Source: Psychrobacillus sp. FSL H8-0483
Lineage (GTDB): Bacteria; Bacillota; Bacilli; Bacillales_A; Planococcaceae
Assembly (NCBI RefSeq): GCF_038637725.1
Contig: NZ_CP152052.1
Coordinates: 913,501-977,500, forward strand
Direction: 5' to 3'
Length of the DNA stretch: 64,000 nucleotides
Made by a program: the position numbers and the translations under genes. Shown here one piece after another: positions 27,926 through 37,408 of this stretch. The stretch's first letter is position 1. Each line of letters starts with the position of its first letter. The notes under the pieces are model-generated. The model was not told the DNA's origin. It saw only the letters and a program-made list of their open reading frames with translations, and made no database searches.

Positions 27926-27939
27926 TGAAAACGCTTTCC
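27926..27939. promoter_or_regulatory. CcpA cre site before glcD
   Basis: TGAAAACGCTTTCC matches 13 of 14 positions of the cre consensus and lies about 5 bases before the AGGAGGA ribosome site, so it is well placed for carbon catabolite repression of the whole operon. Confidence 0.75.
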
Positions 27940-27957
27940 TTAAGAGGAGGATCGTAT

Positions 27958-29367
27958 ATGGAAGAACACGTTATCGAATTATTAATTGCTATTACGGGAA
28001 AAGAAAATGCTAAAACAACGACAGCCCAAAAGCTTGCTTATTCATATGATGCTACAGCAAACTTTCAAGCGATGCCCGATCTAGTATTATCACCAGCAAA
28101 TACGGAAGAAATACAAGAGATAGTTAAAGTATGCTCTGAACATAAAATTCCTATCATTCCACGTGGATCTGGAACAAATTTAGCAGCAGGAACTGTTCCA
28201 AGCGCAGGTGGAGTAGTCCTACTGTTTAATAGAATGAATCGCATAGTAGAATTTGATGAAGAAAACCTTACCATAACTGTACAACCAGGTGTAATTACGA
28301 AGGATATCAATGAATTAGTTGAGCTTAAAGGTCTTTTTTATCCACCTGATCCAAGCTCCATGAAAATCTCCACTATTGGGGGCAATGTTAGTGAAAATTC
28401 TGGTGGATTAAGAGGATTAAAATACGGTGTGACTAGGGATTATGTGAAGGGATTAACTATTGTATTGCCAAATGGAGAAATTCTGAAAACAGGCGGAAAA
28501 CTTACAAAAGATGTTGCTGGATATGATTTAACTAGTTTATTTGTTGGTTCAGAAGGAACAATCGGTGTAATAACAGAAATTATTCTTTCTTTAATTCCAT
28601 CGCCCCAAACAAAACAAACCTTACTTGTTTTTTATGATCAATTAGAAACTGCTGCTCAGACGGTATCTTCCATAATAGCAGCAAAAGTGGTTCCTGCTAC
28701 TTTGGAGTTTATGGATAAAGGAACTATTGAAAATGTAGAAGAATACATGAAAATTGGTCTTCCAACAGATTGTGAAGCAATGCTTCTTATTGAACAGGAT
28801 GGAGACTTACAAACCGTAGAAAGAGATATGCAATTGGTACATAAAATTTGTATGGAGCACGGAGCGAAATATACCCAGCTAGCACAATCAGCAGAAGAAG
28901 CATTACAACTTAGTACTGCAAGACGGGTAGCATTATCGGTTCTGGCTAGAAAAAGACCTACGACCATTTTAGAAGATGCCACGGTGCCAAGATCTGAAAT
29001 TGCTACTATGGTAAAAGAAATTCAACGAATAGCAGACAAATACAAATTAATGATCTATACGTTTGGTCATGCAGGTGATGGGAATCTACATCCTACTTGT
29101 TTAACAGATGCTCGTGATAAAGAGGAAATGGAAAGAGTAGAAGCAGCTTTCAGTGAAATCTTCGATAGTGCCATTCGCCTAGGGGGAACGATTACGGGTG
29201 AGCATGGTGTAGGAGAAATGAAAGCACCTTACCTTGAATGGAAGATTGGAGTTACTGGAATCGAAGTAATGAAGGGGATAAAACAATCCCTAGATCCATT
29301 AAACATTATGAACCCTGGAAAGATTTTTGCAAAGGATCGTAAACAGAGAGTTGTGGTACAAACATGA
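27958..29367 (+). CDS. glcD: Glycolate oxidase FAD-binding subunit GlcD (YsfC-like)
   Basis: A 469-residue FAD-linked oxidase: a PCMH-type FAD domain at about 30-210 (IIPRGSGTNLAAGTVP, DPSSMKISTIGGNVSENSGG, DVAGYDLTSLFVGSEGT) and a C-terminal oxidase domain (FGHAGDGNLHPT, GTITGEHGVGEMKAPYLEW). It oxidises 2-hydroxy acids such as glycolate or lactate to 2-keto acids, passing electrons to GlcF. ATG 27958 follows AGGAGGA; the frame is open 33 bases earlier but that ATG would overlap the cre site. It overlaps glcF by 4 bases. Confidence 0.9.
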   Translation: MEEHVIELLIAITGKENAKTTTAQKLAYSYDATANFQAMPDLVLSPANTEEIQEIVKVCSEHKIPIIPRGSGTNLAAGTVPSAGGVVLLFNRMNRIVEFDEENLTITVQPGVITKDINELVELKGLFYPPDPSSMKISTIGGNVSENSGGLRGLKYGVTRDYVKGLTIVLPNGEILKTGGKLTKDVAGYDLTSLFVGSEGTIGVITEIILSLIPSPQTKQTLLVFYDQLETAAQTVSSIIAAKVVPATLEFMDKGTIENVEEYMKIGLPTDCEAMLLIEQDGDLQTVERDMQLVHKICMEHGAKYTQLAQSAEEALQLSTARRVALSVLARKRPTTILEDATVPRSEIATMVKEIQRIADKYKLMIYTFGHAGDGNLHPTCLTDARDKEEMERVEAAFSEIFDSAIRLGGTITGEHGVGEMKAPYLEWKIGVTGIEVMKGIKQSLDPLNIMNPGKIFAKDRKQRVVVQT

Positions 29368-30680
29368 CAAGCCTTTTACAAGAAAAAATGCAACAAGCGT
29401 TTGTAACACATGTAGATGATGATCGATTAATGGACTGTATGCGATGTGGGTTCTGTCTCCCAGCATGTCCTACCTATATCCATTCTGGTTTTGATGAAAC
29501 TCAGTCACCACGAGGACGAATCGCATTAATGAAAGCCGTACGAGATGGACAAATCATGTGGGATGGATCCGTAGAAGAATCTTTTGACCTTTGCTTAGGT
29601 TGTAGAGCATGTGAACCTGCATGTCCTGCAGGTGTGCAATACGGCACTTTAATAGAAGAAACAAGGGAAGCTGTACTTTCGGTAAAGCCTCAATCCTTGA
29701 AGGAAAAAGTTATTCGCAAAGGTGCATTTGATAACTTGTTTGCAGATCAAAAGAAAATGCAAACAGCTGTTAATCTCGTAACATTTTATCAAAAATCAGG
29801 CTTACAAAAAGTAGTAAGGAAAATAGGGTTTTTAGAGCTATTTCCACCTTTTATGAAAGAGATGGAAAGTGTATTGCCAGATCCTCCAAAACGAAAAAAA
29901 GAAGAGACGGAAAAAGTAGAAGTAAAGGTGAAAGTCGCTTTTTTTGCAGGTTGTTTAATGGACACGATGTTTAAAGAGACAAATAGAAATACAATAGCAA
30001 TCTTAGAAAAATTAGGTTGTGAAGTACTTATTCCAAAAAACCAGCAATGTTGCGGTGCACTACACGGACATAGTGGAGAAATAGAAAAATCGAAACGTAA
30101 TGCTAAAGCAAATATCGAAGCATTTAACTTAGATGATATTGACTTCATTGTGAACAATGCAGGTGGTTGCGGTGCTTTTTTAGATGAATATGACAAGTTA
30201 TTCACAAATGAGCCAATCATATATGAAAAAGCAAAACAGTTTACTGCAAAGCAAATAGATATATCTTCGTTATTATCAAAACTAGGAATTATTGATTACT
30301 TAGAGAAATTACCTAAAAGTTCATCCACAGGACTTGTCACTTATCAAGATTCCTGCCATTTACGAAACGTAACTGGCGTGAAGGACGAGCCTCGTAAAAT
30401 ATTGAAAGCGGTTCCAGATTGTACGTTTGTGGAGTTACCAGATGCAGAGCTTTGTTGCGGTTCTGCTGGAATATATAATTTACTTCAACCTAAAATGGCA
30501 TCTCTTATATTAGAGTCTAAAATGCAGAAGGTGAAAGAAATTAGTGCAGGCACAGTGATTACAACCAATCCTGGGTGTTTGTTGCAAATGAAGGTAGGAA
30601 TCGAACGAGAAGGGCTATCTTCTACAACGCAAGCATTGCATTTGGTGGATTTTATTTATGGGAAAATGTTTGACCAATAA
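29364..30680 (+). CDS. glcF: Glycolate oxidase iron-sulfur subunit GlcF (YsfD-like)
   Basis: A 438-residue protein with two 4Fe-4S clusters (CMRCGFCLPACP near residue 22 and CLGCRACEPACP near 75) and two CCG domains (FFAGCLMDTMF..QQCCGALHGHSG and SCHLRN..ELCCGSAGIYNLLQP). It receives electrons from GlcD and passes them to the respiratory chain. It is translationally coupled to glcD by a 4-base overlap. No GlcE-type subunit is present, which is usual for the Bacillus form. Confidence 0.9.
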   Translation: MTSLLQEKMQQAFVTHVDDDRLMDCMRCGFCLPACPTYIHSGFDETQSPRGRIALMKAVRDGQIMWDGSVEESFDLCLGCRACEPACPAGVQYGTLIEETREAVLSVKPQSLKEKVIRKGAFDNLFADQKKMQTAVNLVTFYQKSGLQKVVRKIGFLELFPPFMKEMESVLPDPPKRKKEETEKVEVKVKVAFFAGCLMDTMFKETNRNTIAILEKLGCEVLIPKNQQCCGALHGHSGEIEKSKRNAKANIEAFNLDDIDFIVNNAGGCGAFLDEYDKLFTNEPIIYEKAKQFTAKQIDISSLLSKLGIIDYLEKLPKSSSTGLVTYQDSCHLRNVTGVKDEPRKILKAVPDCTFVELPDAELCCGSAGIYNLLQPKMASLILESKMQKVKEISAGTVITTNPGCLLQMKVGIEREGLSSTTQALHLVDFIYGKMFDQ

Positions 30681-30700
30681 AAAAATGGAGGGGTTATTTT

Positions 30701-31714
30701 ATGAAAAGAAAAGGTTGGAAATTAGGTTCGCTAGGGTTAGCTGCAATGCTTTTATTAGGGGCATGTTCATCAAATTCTGCGGAGGGAACAGAAGGTAAAG
30801 AATACAAATTGAAAATGTCGGTAACAGTAAATGATTCCTCTACATGGTATGCGGCTGCTAAAAAGCTGTCAGATGATGTGAACAAAGAAACAGATGGTCG
30901 TATTACAATTGAGGTTTTCCCAAATGAACAATTATCCGGTGGGGATTCTGGAAAAGCTGTAGAAATGCTTTCGAAAGGTTCAACGGATTTAACATTTAAC
31001 TCAACTATCATTTATTCGATCTTAGACGATCGTTTCGGCGTAGCAAGTGCTCCGTTCTTGTTTGATAATACAGACCAAGTAGATAAAGTATTTAAAGGGA
31101 CCGGCGGAGAAGAGATTGCTAAAATCCTCGAAGAAAAAGGAGTTCATCCTTTAGGGTTTGGGGAAAACGGATTCCGTCAAATTACGAATAGTACAAAAGA
31201 AATTAAAGTACCTGCAGATTTAAAAGGATTAAAAATACGAATTCCAGGAATCACGATGTATACAGATTTATATCGCGAACTTGGAGCAGATCCGACAACA
31301 ATGACTTTCTCAGAAGTATTTACATCACTTCAACAAGGAACGATTAGTGGACAAGAAAATCCAATTGACGTTATTTATTCTTCTAAATTAAATGAAGTAC
31401 AGGATTACTTAACGTTGTGGAACTACTCATATGACCCACTTGTTTTAGGAATGAACAAAAAACTATTTGAATCTATGAGTGAAGAGGATCAAGAAATATT
31501 CACAAGACTTGGAAAAGAAGCTGCAGAATACCAAGTGAAAATTGCTCGTGAAAAAGAAACGAAACAAATTGAAGAATTAAAAGCAGCGGGGATAAAAGTA
31601 TATGAACCAACAGAAGCAGATTTAGCTGAATTTAAAGAAGCTGTTCAACCAATTTACGAAAAATACAAAGACATTTGGGGAGCAGATTTACTAAAAGCAT
31701 TTCAAGAACGCTAA
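30701..31714 (+). CDS. dctP: TRAP transporter substrate-binding lipoprotein (DctP family)
   Basis: A 337-residue exported binding protein with a lipobox LLGAC (lipidated C22), so it is tethered outside the membrane. The DctP fold signature is clear: IPGITMYTDLYRELGADPTTMTF-type region with the conserved Arg that grips the carboxylate of the ligand, then EVFTSLQQGTISGQENP. Family members bind C4-dicarboxylates and many other organic acids; the cargo here is not known. It is the first of three TRAP genes and lies 20 bases after glcF. Confidence 0.9.
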   Translation: MKRKGWKLGSLGLAAMLLLGACSSNSAEGTEGKEYKLKMSVTVNDSSTWYAAAKKLSDDVNKETDGRITIEVFPNEQLSGGDSGKAVEMLSKGSTDLTFNSTIIYSILDDRFGVASAPFLFDNTDQVDKVFKGTGGEEIAKILEEKGVHPLGFGENGFRQITNSTKEIKVPADLKGLKIRIPGITMYTDLYRELGADPTTMTFSEVFTSLQQGTISGQENPIDVIYSSKLNEVQDYLTLWNYSYDPLVLGMNKKLFESMSEEDQEIFTRLGKEAAEYQVKIAREKETKQIEELKAAGIKVYEPTEADLAEFKEAVQPIYEKYKDIWGADLLKAFQER

Positions 31715-31731
31715 CACTAGGGGGAATGAGC

Positions 31732-32217
31732 GTGGATCGAGTACTTAAAAGATTAGAAGAGTGGATAGTTGTACTGGTAATGTCCATCATGTCCTTAATT
31801 GCATTTGCTAATATCCTCTCTAGAGGATTAGTTGGTTATTCGCTTTCTTTTACCGAGGAAATTACGATTAATTTATTTGTATTTCTTACCTTTGTAGGAA
31901 CGGCTATAGGTGTGCGGCAAAACGCACATCTTGGCTTTACGCTCATTTATGATCGTGCGAATGGAGTGTTCAAAAAGGGCATTACACTATTAGTTGGTGT
32001 ATTAATGGGAGGCTTATTTTTAGTTCTTGTATATTTTGGGCTTCAAATGATGTTATACCAAATGGAGCTTGGACAAAAAACGCCTTCTCTTGGCTGGCCA
32101 CAATGGTTGTTTTCATTAGCAATGCCTTTAGGAGCACTTCTTTGTTTATATCGCACAGTCCAAGTAACGATTATGGAATTACGTGAAGAAAGCTTGCAAG
32201 GAGGAGAATCAGTATGA
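31732..32217 (+). CDS. dctQ: TRAP transporter small membrane subunit (DctQ family)
   Basis: A 161-residue protein with four membrane helices and family wording FTEEITINLFVFLTFVGTAIG and R.NAHLG. It bridges the binding protein and DctM. GTG 31732 is chosen because AGGGGGA lies 6 bases upstream; the ATG at 31726 would sit too close to that site. Its end overlaps dctM by 4 bases. Confidence 0.85.
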   Translation: MDRVLKRLEEWIVVLVMSIMSLIAFANILSRGLVGYSLSFTEEITINLFVFLTFVGTAIGVRQNAHLGFTLIYDRANGVFKKGITLLVGVLMGGLFLVLVYFGLQMMLYQMELGQKTPSLGWPQWLFSLAMPLGALLCLYRTVQVTIMELREESLQGGESV

Positions 32218-33536
32218 CAGCTATTATTTTGTTTGGATTGTTTATGCTTCTCGTATTTCTCCGAATTCCGATTGCGGTTGCACTGGCTATTTCTTCTATT
32301 GCCATTCTATTTACAGGAAGTGGGATATTCGGTTTAGAGTTAGTGGCAGATATTATGTACACGAGTGTTTCGAAGTTTACTTTACTCGCTATTCCATTCT
32401 TTGTATTAGCTGGAGTAATCATGGAGCAAGCAGGTATTTCAAAACGCCTAATTGATTTTGCTCAATCATTAGTGGGACATAGAAAAAGTGGTATCGTTTT
32501 CGTAACTGTTTTAGTTGCCATTTTCTTCGCGGCAATTTCTGGATCTGGTCCAGCAACCGTTGCGGCAATCGGCGGGATTTTAATACCAGCGTTGATTGGA
32601 AATGGTTATAAAAAGGAGACAGCTGGAGCCCTTGTTGCAAGTTCTGGAGCAATTGGAATTGTCATTCCTCCAAGTATCGCTTTCATCGTATTTGCAGTTG
32701 TAGCTGGTGACCAAATTCCAGTATCCATTGCTCGACTTTTCATCGCAGGTATCATTCCGGGAATTCTACTGGGAATTGGATTTGTTTTAGCTGCAATGTA
32801 TGTTCGATGGAGACAAGAGAAGAAAGAAGGTCCAATAGAAGGTTTTGTCCAAAGACAAAAAGCAACTGGTAAAGAAAAATGGACTGCATTTGTTGATGCT
32901 TTATGGGGACTAATGATTCCCGTTATTATTCTAGGCGGTATTTATGGTGGTTTCTTTACACCAACTGAAGCAGCGGTTGTTGCAGTATTCTACGGATTAT
33001 TTGTCGGATTCTTTGTGTACAAAGAATTATCTCTGAAAAGTCTATTTGATATTTTAGTAGGTGCATCTGTTCAAACGGCAACGGTAATGTTTATCGTTAG
33101 TGCAGCCTCTGTTTTTGCTTATATCATTACAACAGAGCAAATTGCTACTACTCTATCAGATGCGATGTTAGGAGTATCTGATAATAAAATAATTATTCTA
33201 TTAATAGTAAACGTAATTTTACTAATTGCAGGTATGTTTATTGATGCAGTTTCGGCATTTTATATTCTTGTACCAATCTTAGCTCCAGTGATGATTATGC
33301 TTGGTGTAGATCCAACGGTATTTGGTGTATTTATGACGGTAAACTTAGCAATTGGTTTATTTACACCACCAGTAGGATTGAATTTATACGTAGCAACTGG
33401 AATATCCAAAACGTCTCTTGGAGAAATATCACGGGGGGTTGTACCATTTGTAGTTTCTTCCATCATAATCTTGTTAATCATTACGTATGTACCAGTAATA
33501 TCAACATTTTTACCAGATTTGATGAATGTTAAATAA
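32214..33536 (+). CDS. dctM: TRAP transporter large permease (DctM family)
   Basis: A 440-residue membrane protein with about 12 helices and the DctM hallmarks ISGSGPATVAAIGGILIPAL, GVIIPPS-like GIVIPPSIAFIV, FFTPTEAAVVAVFYG and LFTPPVGLNLYV. It is the Na+-coupled translocation channel of the TRAP system. It overlaps dctQ by 4 bases and is followed after about 20 bases by the SDR gene. Confidence 0.92.
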   Translation: MTAIILFGLFMLLVFLRIPIAVALAISSIAILFTGSGIFGLELVADIMYTSVSKFTLLAIPFFVLAGVIMEQAGISKRLIDFAQSLVGHRKSGIVFVTVLVAIFFAAISGSGPATVAAIGGILIPALIGNGYKKETAGALVASSGAIGIVIPPSIAFIVFAVVAGDQIPVSIARLFIAGIIPGILLGIGFVLAAMYVRWRQEKKEGPIEGFVQRQKATGKEKWTAFVDALWGLMIPVIILGGIYGGFFTPTEAAVVAVFYGLFVGFFVYKELSLKSLFDILVGASVQTATVMFIVSAASVFAYIITTEQIATTLSDAMLGVSDNKIIILLIVNVILLIAGMFIDAVSAFYILVPILAPVMIMLGVDPTVFGVFMTVNLAIGLFTPPVGLNLYVATGISKTSLGEISRGVVPFVVSSIIILLIITYVPVISTFLPDLMNVK

Positions 33537-33556
33537 TTTATTAAGGGGATGAAATT

Positions 33557-34318
33557 ATGAGAGTGAAAGGTCAAACAGCAATTATTACAGGGGGAGCAAG
33601 TGGAATTGGAGCAGAGTCTGCTGTTTTTCTTGCAAAAGAAGGTGCAAATATTGTTTTAGTAGACTTAAATTCTTGTGCAAAGACAATTGGTAAAATTCGA
33701 TCTACAAATGCGGATGCTCAAGTATTAGAATGCTTAGGGGACATTCGAGATGCTGAGTTTGTGAAAGCAACAGTAGCTAGAGCATCCGACACTTTTGGTG
33801 AGTTACATATTCTAGTGAATAATGCAGGTACATGCGGGCGTTTGAGTATTGAAGATATGACAATGGATGTATGGGATAGAGATTTAGATACAAATGTAAA
33901 AGCGGCCTTTTTATTTATCCAAGCAGTAGTGTATCCGCATATGATGGAACAGAAATATGGTCGAATTATTAATATTAGCTCGATTTCAGGAATAAACGGA
34001 GGAGTTTCTTCTGGTGAAGGAGACAGCTCCAGAAGATCTGGTCCTGCCTATTCAGCTTCTAAAGGAGCTATCATAGCGTTAACCAAATGGGTAGCAAAAG
34101 AGTTGGGTGAGCAAGGAATTACATGTAACTCGGTAGCGCCGGGTGCAACCGCTACAGGGATAACATCAGGAGTTGCTTATGATTTAAGCAAACAAGTTGT
34201 CAAACGAATGGGTACACCAGGAGATATAGCAGAGGCAGTTCTATATTTCGCCTCACCAGAATCAAGCTATGCAACAGGTCAAGTGCTTCAAGTCGATGGA
34301 GGTTACAATTTTGGATGA
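33557..34318 (+). CDS. Short-chain dehydrogenase/reductase (FabG-like)
   Basis: A 253-residue classical SDR: the cofactor loop GGASGIG, NNAG, and catalytic Ser in INISSIS, Tyr/Lys in YSASKGAII. The acidic residue after the second strand (LVDLNS) suggests NAD(H). It contains a short insert (GGVSSGEGDSSRRSG) before the catalytic Tyr, longer than in FabG. In this operon it probably oxidises a hydroxyacyl or alcohol intermediate. It overlaps the PPC-domain gene by 8 bases. Confidence 0.85.
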   Translation: MRVKGQTAIITGGASGIGAESAVFLAKEGANIVLVDLNSCAKTIGKIRSTNADAQVLECLGDIRDAEFVKATVARASDTFGELHILVNNAGTCGRLSIEDMTMDVWDRDLDTNVKAAFLFIQAVVYPHMMEQKYGRIINISSISGINGGVSSGEGDSSRRSGPAYSASKGAIIALTKWVAKELGEQGITCNSVAPGATATGITSGVAYDLSKQVVKRMGTPGDIAEAVLYFASPESSYATGQVLQVDGGYNFG

Positions 34319-34784
34319 TCGAATCCAAGCAGTGCTTGATACTAGCTCCAATCGCATTGTCGGACGACTCATGAAAGATGTTGATCTATTTGGAGGAATA
34401 AAAGAGGTGTGCAGAAGATTTGATATAGAGGCTGCACAATTTCAATGCATTGGTTCGCTTTCATATGCAACTTATGTACAATTGGAAAAAACAAAAAAAG
34501 GTGTACTTCAATATTCACCAAAGATAGTGACTGATACAGAAGTTGAGCTACTAAATGGAAATGGTTTCGTTGGATATGGATTAGATGGTGAGTTAGATAT
34601 ACACTTTCACGGAATGTTCGTAGATTGTAACCAACATATAAGTGGTGGACACTTTCTAGATGGTGAAAATCCAGTTGCAATCACGGTGGAATTCATTTTA
34701 TTACCTATCGAAGGTGTGCAACTAAAACGTGGCCCAGATCCATTTTTTAATTTACCTGTATTTCAGTTTTCCAAGAAGGAGTGA
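34311..34784 (+). CDS. PPC-domain (DUF296) protein
   Basis: A 157-residue protein with one PPC/DUF296 domain over most of its length: GGIKEVCRRFDIEAAQFQCIGSL-type start and the conserved metal-site region (LDIHFHGMFVD, ISGGHFL) with several His. TTG 34311 is chosen because GGAGG lies 8 bases upstream; the frame is open further back without a site. PPC proteins form trimers; some act as DNA-binding proteins in plants, while bacterial roles are mostly unknown. Finding it embedded between an SDR and an acyl-CoA synthetase suggests a metabolic role, which is inference. Confidence 0.75.
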   Translation: MDDRIQAVLDTSSNRIVGRLMKDVDLFGGIKEVCRRFDIEAAQFQCIGSLSYATYVQLEKTKKGVLQYSPKIVTDTEVELLNGNGFVGYGLDGELDIHFHGMFVDCNQHISGGHFLDGENPVAITVEFILLPIEGVQLKRGPDPFFNLPVFQFSKKE

Positions 34785-34789
34785 GTGGG

Positions 34790-36271
34790 ATGGAAACATT
34801 AGGACAATTAGCGTTAAAATCTGCTGCAGCTTATCCAAATAAGACGGCAATTAAGGATCAATATCGTTCATTTACCTATAAAGATATGATGGACCGAGCA
34901 TACGCGCTTTCTACGTATTTTCATGAAAAAGGTTTGGAAAAAGGCGATCGAATTGCAATTCTAATGTCTAATCGACTGGAGCATATTGAATTAGATGTAG
35001 CTGTTTCTCTTGCTGGGCTAATAAAAGTACCATTAAATTATCGTCTTCATCCAAAAGAACATCAATATATGTTGAATGACGCAAGTCCAAAACTAATTAT
35101 TGGAGATCAAGCATTGATTGACCCTATTGGTTCGTCCATTGAAGTTCTAATAATTGGTGAAGCTTACGAAGATGCGGTGCAGAAGAATTCAGGGAAGCAA
35201 TTTAAAGAAAATGTCGATGAAGATGATTTATTTGCGATTATGTACACATCAGGTACTACAGGTAATCCAAAAGGAGTTATGTTGTCCCATCGTAATATGA
35301 TTGCAGGTGCATTATCCTTGGCACAAGTATGTGAAGTGGATTATGACGATGTGATTGGACATGTTGCTCCATTAACGCATGGTAGTAACTTCTTGTCCCA
35401 TGTGTCTTGGTTATATGGATCTACGCAAGTTGTATTTCACAAATTTGAACCGGAGGAGTTTGTGAATGACCTGAAGAAAGAGGGAGTATCAGTCATCTTT
35501 TTAGTACCAACAATGGTTAATTTAATGATTCAACATCCAAGTTTTGATCCTTCTCAATTATCTACATTAAAAACGATTAATATGGCTGGATCTCCTATTG
35601 CAGCTAGCAAATTAGAACAAGCACTAAATCAAACTGGTTCTATTTTTGCAGAAACTTATGGACAAGTAGAAGCACCGATGTGCATCACCATGATGCCGAA
35701 AAAAGAGCTTGGTTTACGTTTAGAATCATGTGGACGAGTAGGGACTTTTGTTGATGTGAAGATTGTAGATGCTGAAGGCAATGAAGTGAAGGACGGCGAA
35801 GTTGGTGAAATCATTTGTAAGGGATCACTTGTTATGAAGGGATACTGGAATAATGAGAAAGCAACAAATGATACGTTAAAAGATGGCTGGCTGCATACAG
35901 GTGATTTAGGGTGGAAGAGTCCAGAGGGATACGTGCATATTGTCGATAGAAAGAAAGACGTTATAATTTCTGGTGGTGTTAATATATATCCTCGAGAAGT
36001 GGAAGAAGTACTAAACTTACACCAAGGTGTAAAAGAAACTTGTGTTATTGGAGTTCCTGACGATGAATGGGGAGAAAATGTGGTAGCCTATGTTGTTCCA
36101 AATGGTAAGGAAACCGTTACTACAGAAGCATTAATAGCTCTTTGTATAGAAAACTTGGCGAGCTTTAAAAAGCCGAAATCTATTCATATTGTGAATGAAT
36201 TACCGAAGAGTTCCTATGGGAAAATATTAAAACGAGAAATGCGTGACCAATATAAGGAGGTTATTGTATGA
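34790..36271 (+). CDS. AMP-forming acyl-CoA synthetase
   Basis: A 493-residue ANL-superfamily ligase that activates a carboxylic acid to its CoA thioester via an acyl-AMP. Core motifs: phosphate loop YTSGTTGNPKG at 152-162, AETYGQVEAP, TGDLGWKSPEGY, and the C-terminal hinge and lysine region DRKKDVIISGGVNIYPREVE with SSYGKILKREMR. The substrate cannot be read from sequence; the size suits medium-chain or branched acids. ATG 34790 has AAGGAG 8 bases upstream. It overlaps the thiolase gene by 4 bases. Confidence 0.88.
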   Translation: METLGQLALKSAAAYPNKTAIKDQYRSFTYKDMMDRAYALSTYFHEKGLEKGDRIAILMSNRLEHIELDVAVSLAGLIKVPLNYRLHPKEHQYMLNDASPKLIIGDQALIDPIGSSIEVLIIGEAYEDAVQKNSGKQFKENVDEDDLFAIMYTSGTTGNPKGVMLSHRNMIAGALSLAQVCEVDYDDVIGHVAPLTHGSNFLSHVSWLYGSTQVVFHKFEPEEFVNDLKKEGVSVIFLVPTMVNLMIQHPSFDPSQLSTLKTINMAGSPIAASKLEQALNQTGSIFAETYGQVEAPMCITMMPKKELGLRLESCGRVGTFVDVKIVDAEGNEVKDGEVGEIICKGSLVMKGYWNNEKATNDTLKDGWLHTGDLGWKSPEGYVHIVDRKKDVIISGGVNIYPREVEEVLNLHQGVKETCVIGVPDDEWGENVVAYVVPNGKETVTTEALIALCIENLASFKKPKSIHIVNELPKSSYGKILKREMRDQYKEVIV

Positions 36272-37401
36272 CAAACGTTTACATCCATGGGATCGGCATG
36301 ACACAGTTTGGTACATTTGTAGATCGTACAATGAAAGATATGTTGCTTGATGCTTGTATTCAAGCGCTAGAAGATGCAGGTAACCCAAAAGTAGACGCTG
36401 TATACGTAGGGAACTTCATGGGTGGGTCTATTTACAATCAAGAAATATTAGGAGCAATTGTTGCCAATGAACTTGGACTTGGTTTTATTCCTACTGCAAA
36501 AGTGGAAGGAGCATGTGCTTCAGGAGGAATTGCGTTAAGACAAGGTATTCTTGGAATATTGAGTGGGGAATACAATACGGTTCTCGTTGCAGGTGTAGAA
36601 AAAATGAAGCACGCCTCTACTGTTGACGTTACACAAGCGATTAATGCAGCGATGGATAACGATTCCAATGAAAAAAATGCTGGTTTAACATTCCCAGGAT
36701 TCTTTGGAGTACTCGCCAATCGATATTTCCACGAAACAGGAGCTTCTAAAAAGCATTTGGCAATGGTAGCTTTGAAAAATAGGGAACATGCATTAAATAA
36801 CCCATTAGCTCAATTTAGAAAACCTGCAACATTTGATGAGATTATGGAAGCTCGTATGATAACGAATCCATTAGGATTGTTTGACTGTTCACCTATGACG
36901 GATGGAGCAGCAGCAGTTGTTATATCCAAGGAGAAATCAACCATTCATATTCGTTCTTCTGCACAAGCATCTGGTCCTACTCAAATGCAAGATGCGGAAG
37001 ATTTATTATCTATTCCTGCTATACGTGAATCCGGTAGAATTGCCTATGAAAAAGCGGGAGTAGGGCCAAAAGATATTGATGTAGTAGAAATTCATGATTG
37101 TTTTTCGATGACAGAGTTGATTGCAATTGAAGAATTAGGATTTTTTAAGAAGCGAGAAGGATGGAAAGCTATAGAGGAAGGACGAACTAAATCCACTGGC
37201 GATAAACCAGTCAATACAAGTGGAGGTCTACTCTCACGTGGACACCCAATCGGAGCTACAGGTGTTGCACAAATTTACCAATTGGTTCGTCAATTACGTG
37301 GAAATGCAGCAAACCAAGTAGATAATCCAAGACTTGCTCTTGCGCAAAATCTTGGGGGTACAGGTTCTTATTCTACTGTACATATTTTGGAAAGGGTGTG
37401 A
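36268..37401 (+). CDS. Thiolase-like protein of the SCP2/Ltp type
   Basis: A 377-residue thiolase-fold protein. Nucleophilic Cys is C83 in GACASGG; H276 and C278 lie in VEIHDCFSMTE; H326 lies in the GHPIGATG motif. The C-terminal CxG motif of classical thiolases is absent (LGGTGS instead), which is typical for the SCP2-thiolase/Ltp2 group. Such proteins cleave 3-ketoacyl-CoAs or act as retro-aldolases and often need a DUF35 partner, which is encoded next. It therefore probably performs the carbon-carbon cleavage step of this pathway. Confidence 0.85.
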   Translation: MTNVYIHGIGMTQFGTFVDRTMKDMLLDACIQALEDAGNPKVDAVYVGNFMGGSIYNQEILGAIVANELGLGFIPTAKVEGACASGGIALRQGILGILSGEYNTVLVAGVEKMKHASTVDVTQAINAAMDNDSNEKNAGLTFPGFFGVLANRYFHETGASKKHLAMVALKNREHALNNPLAQFRKPATFDEIMEARMITNPLGLFDCSPMTDGAAAVVISKEKSTIHIRSSAQASGPTQMQDAEDLLSIPAIRESGRIAYEKAGVGPKDIDVVEIHDCFSMTELIAIEELGFFKKREGWKAIEEGRTKSTGDKPVNTSGGLLSRGHPIGATGVAQIYQLVRQLRGNAANQVDNPRLALAQNLGGTGSYSTVHILERV

Positions 37402-37408
37402 GACTTGG

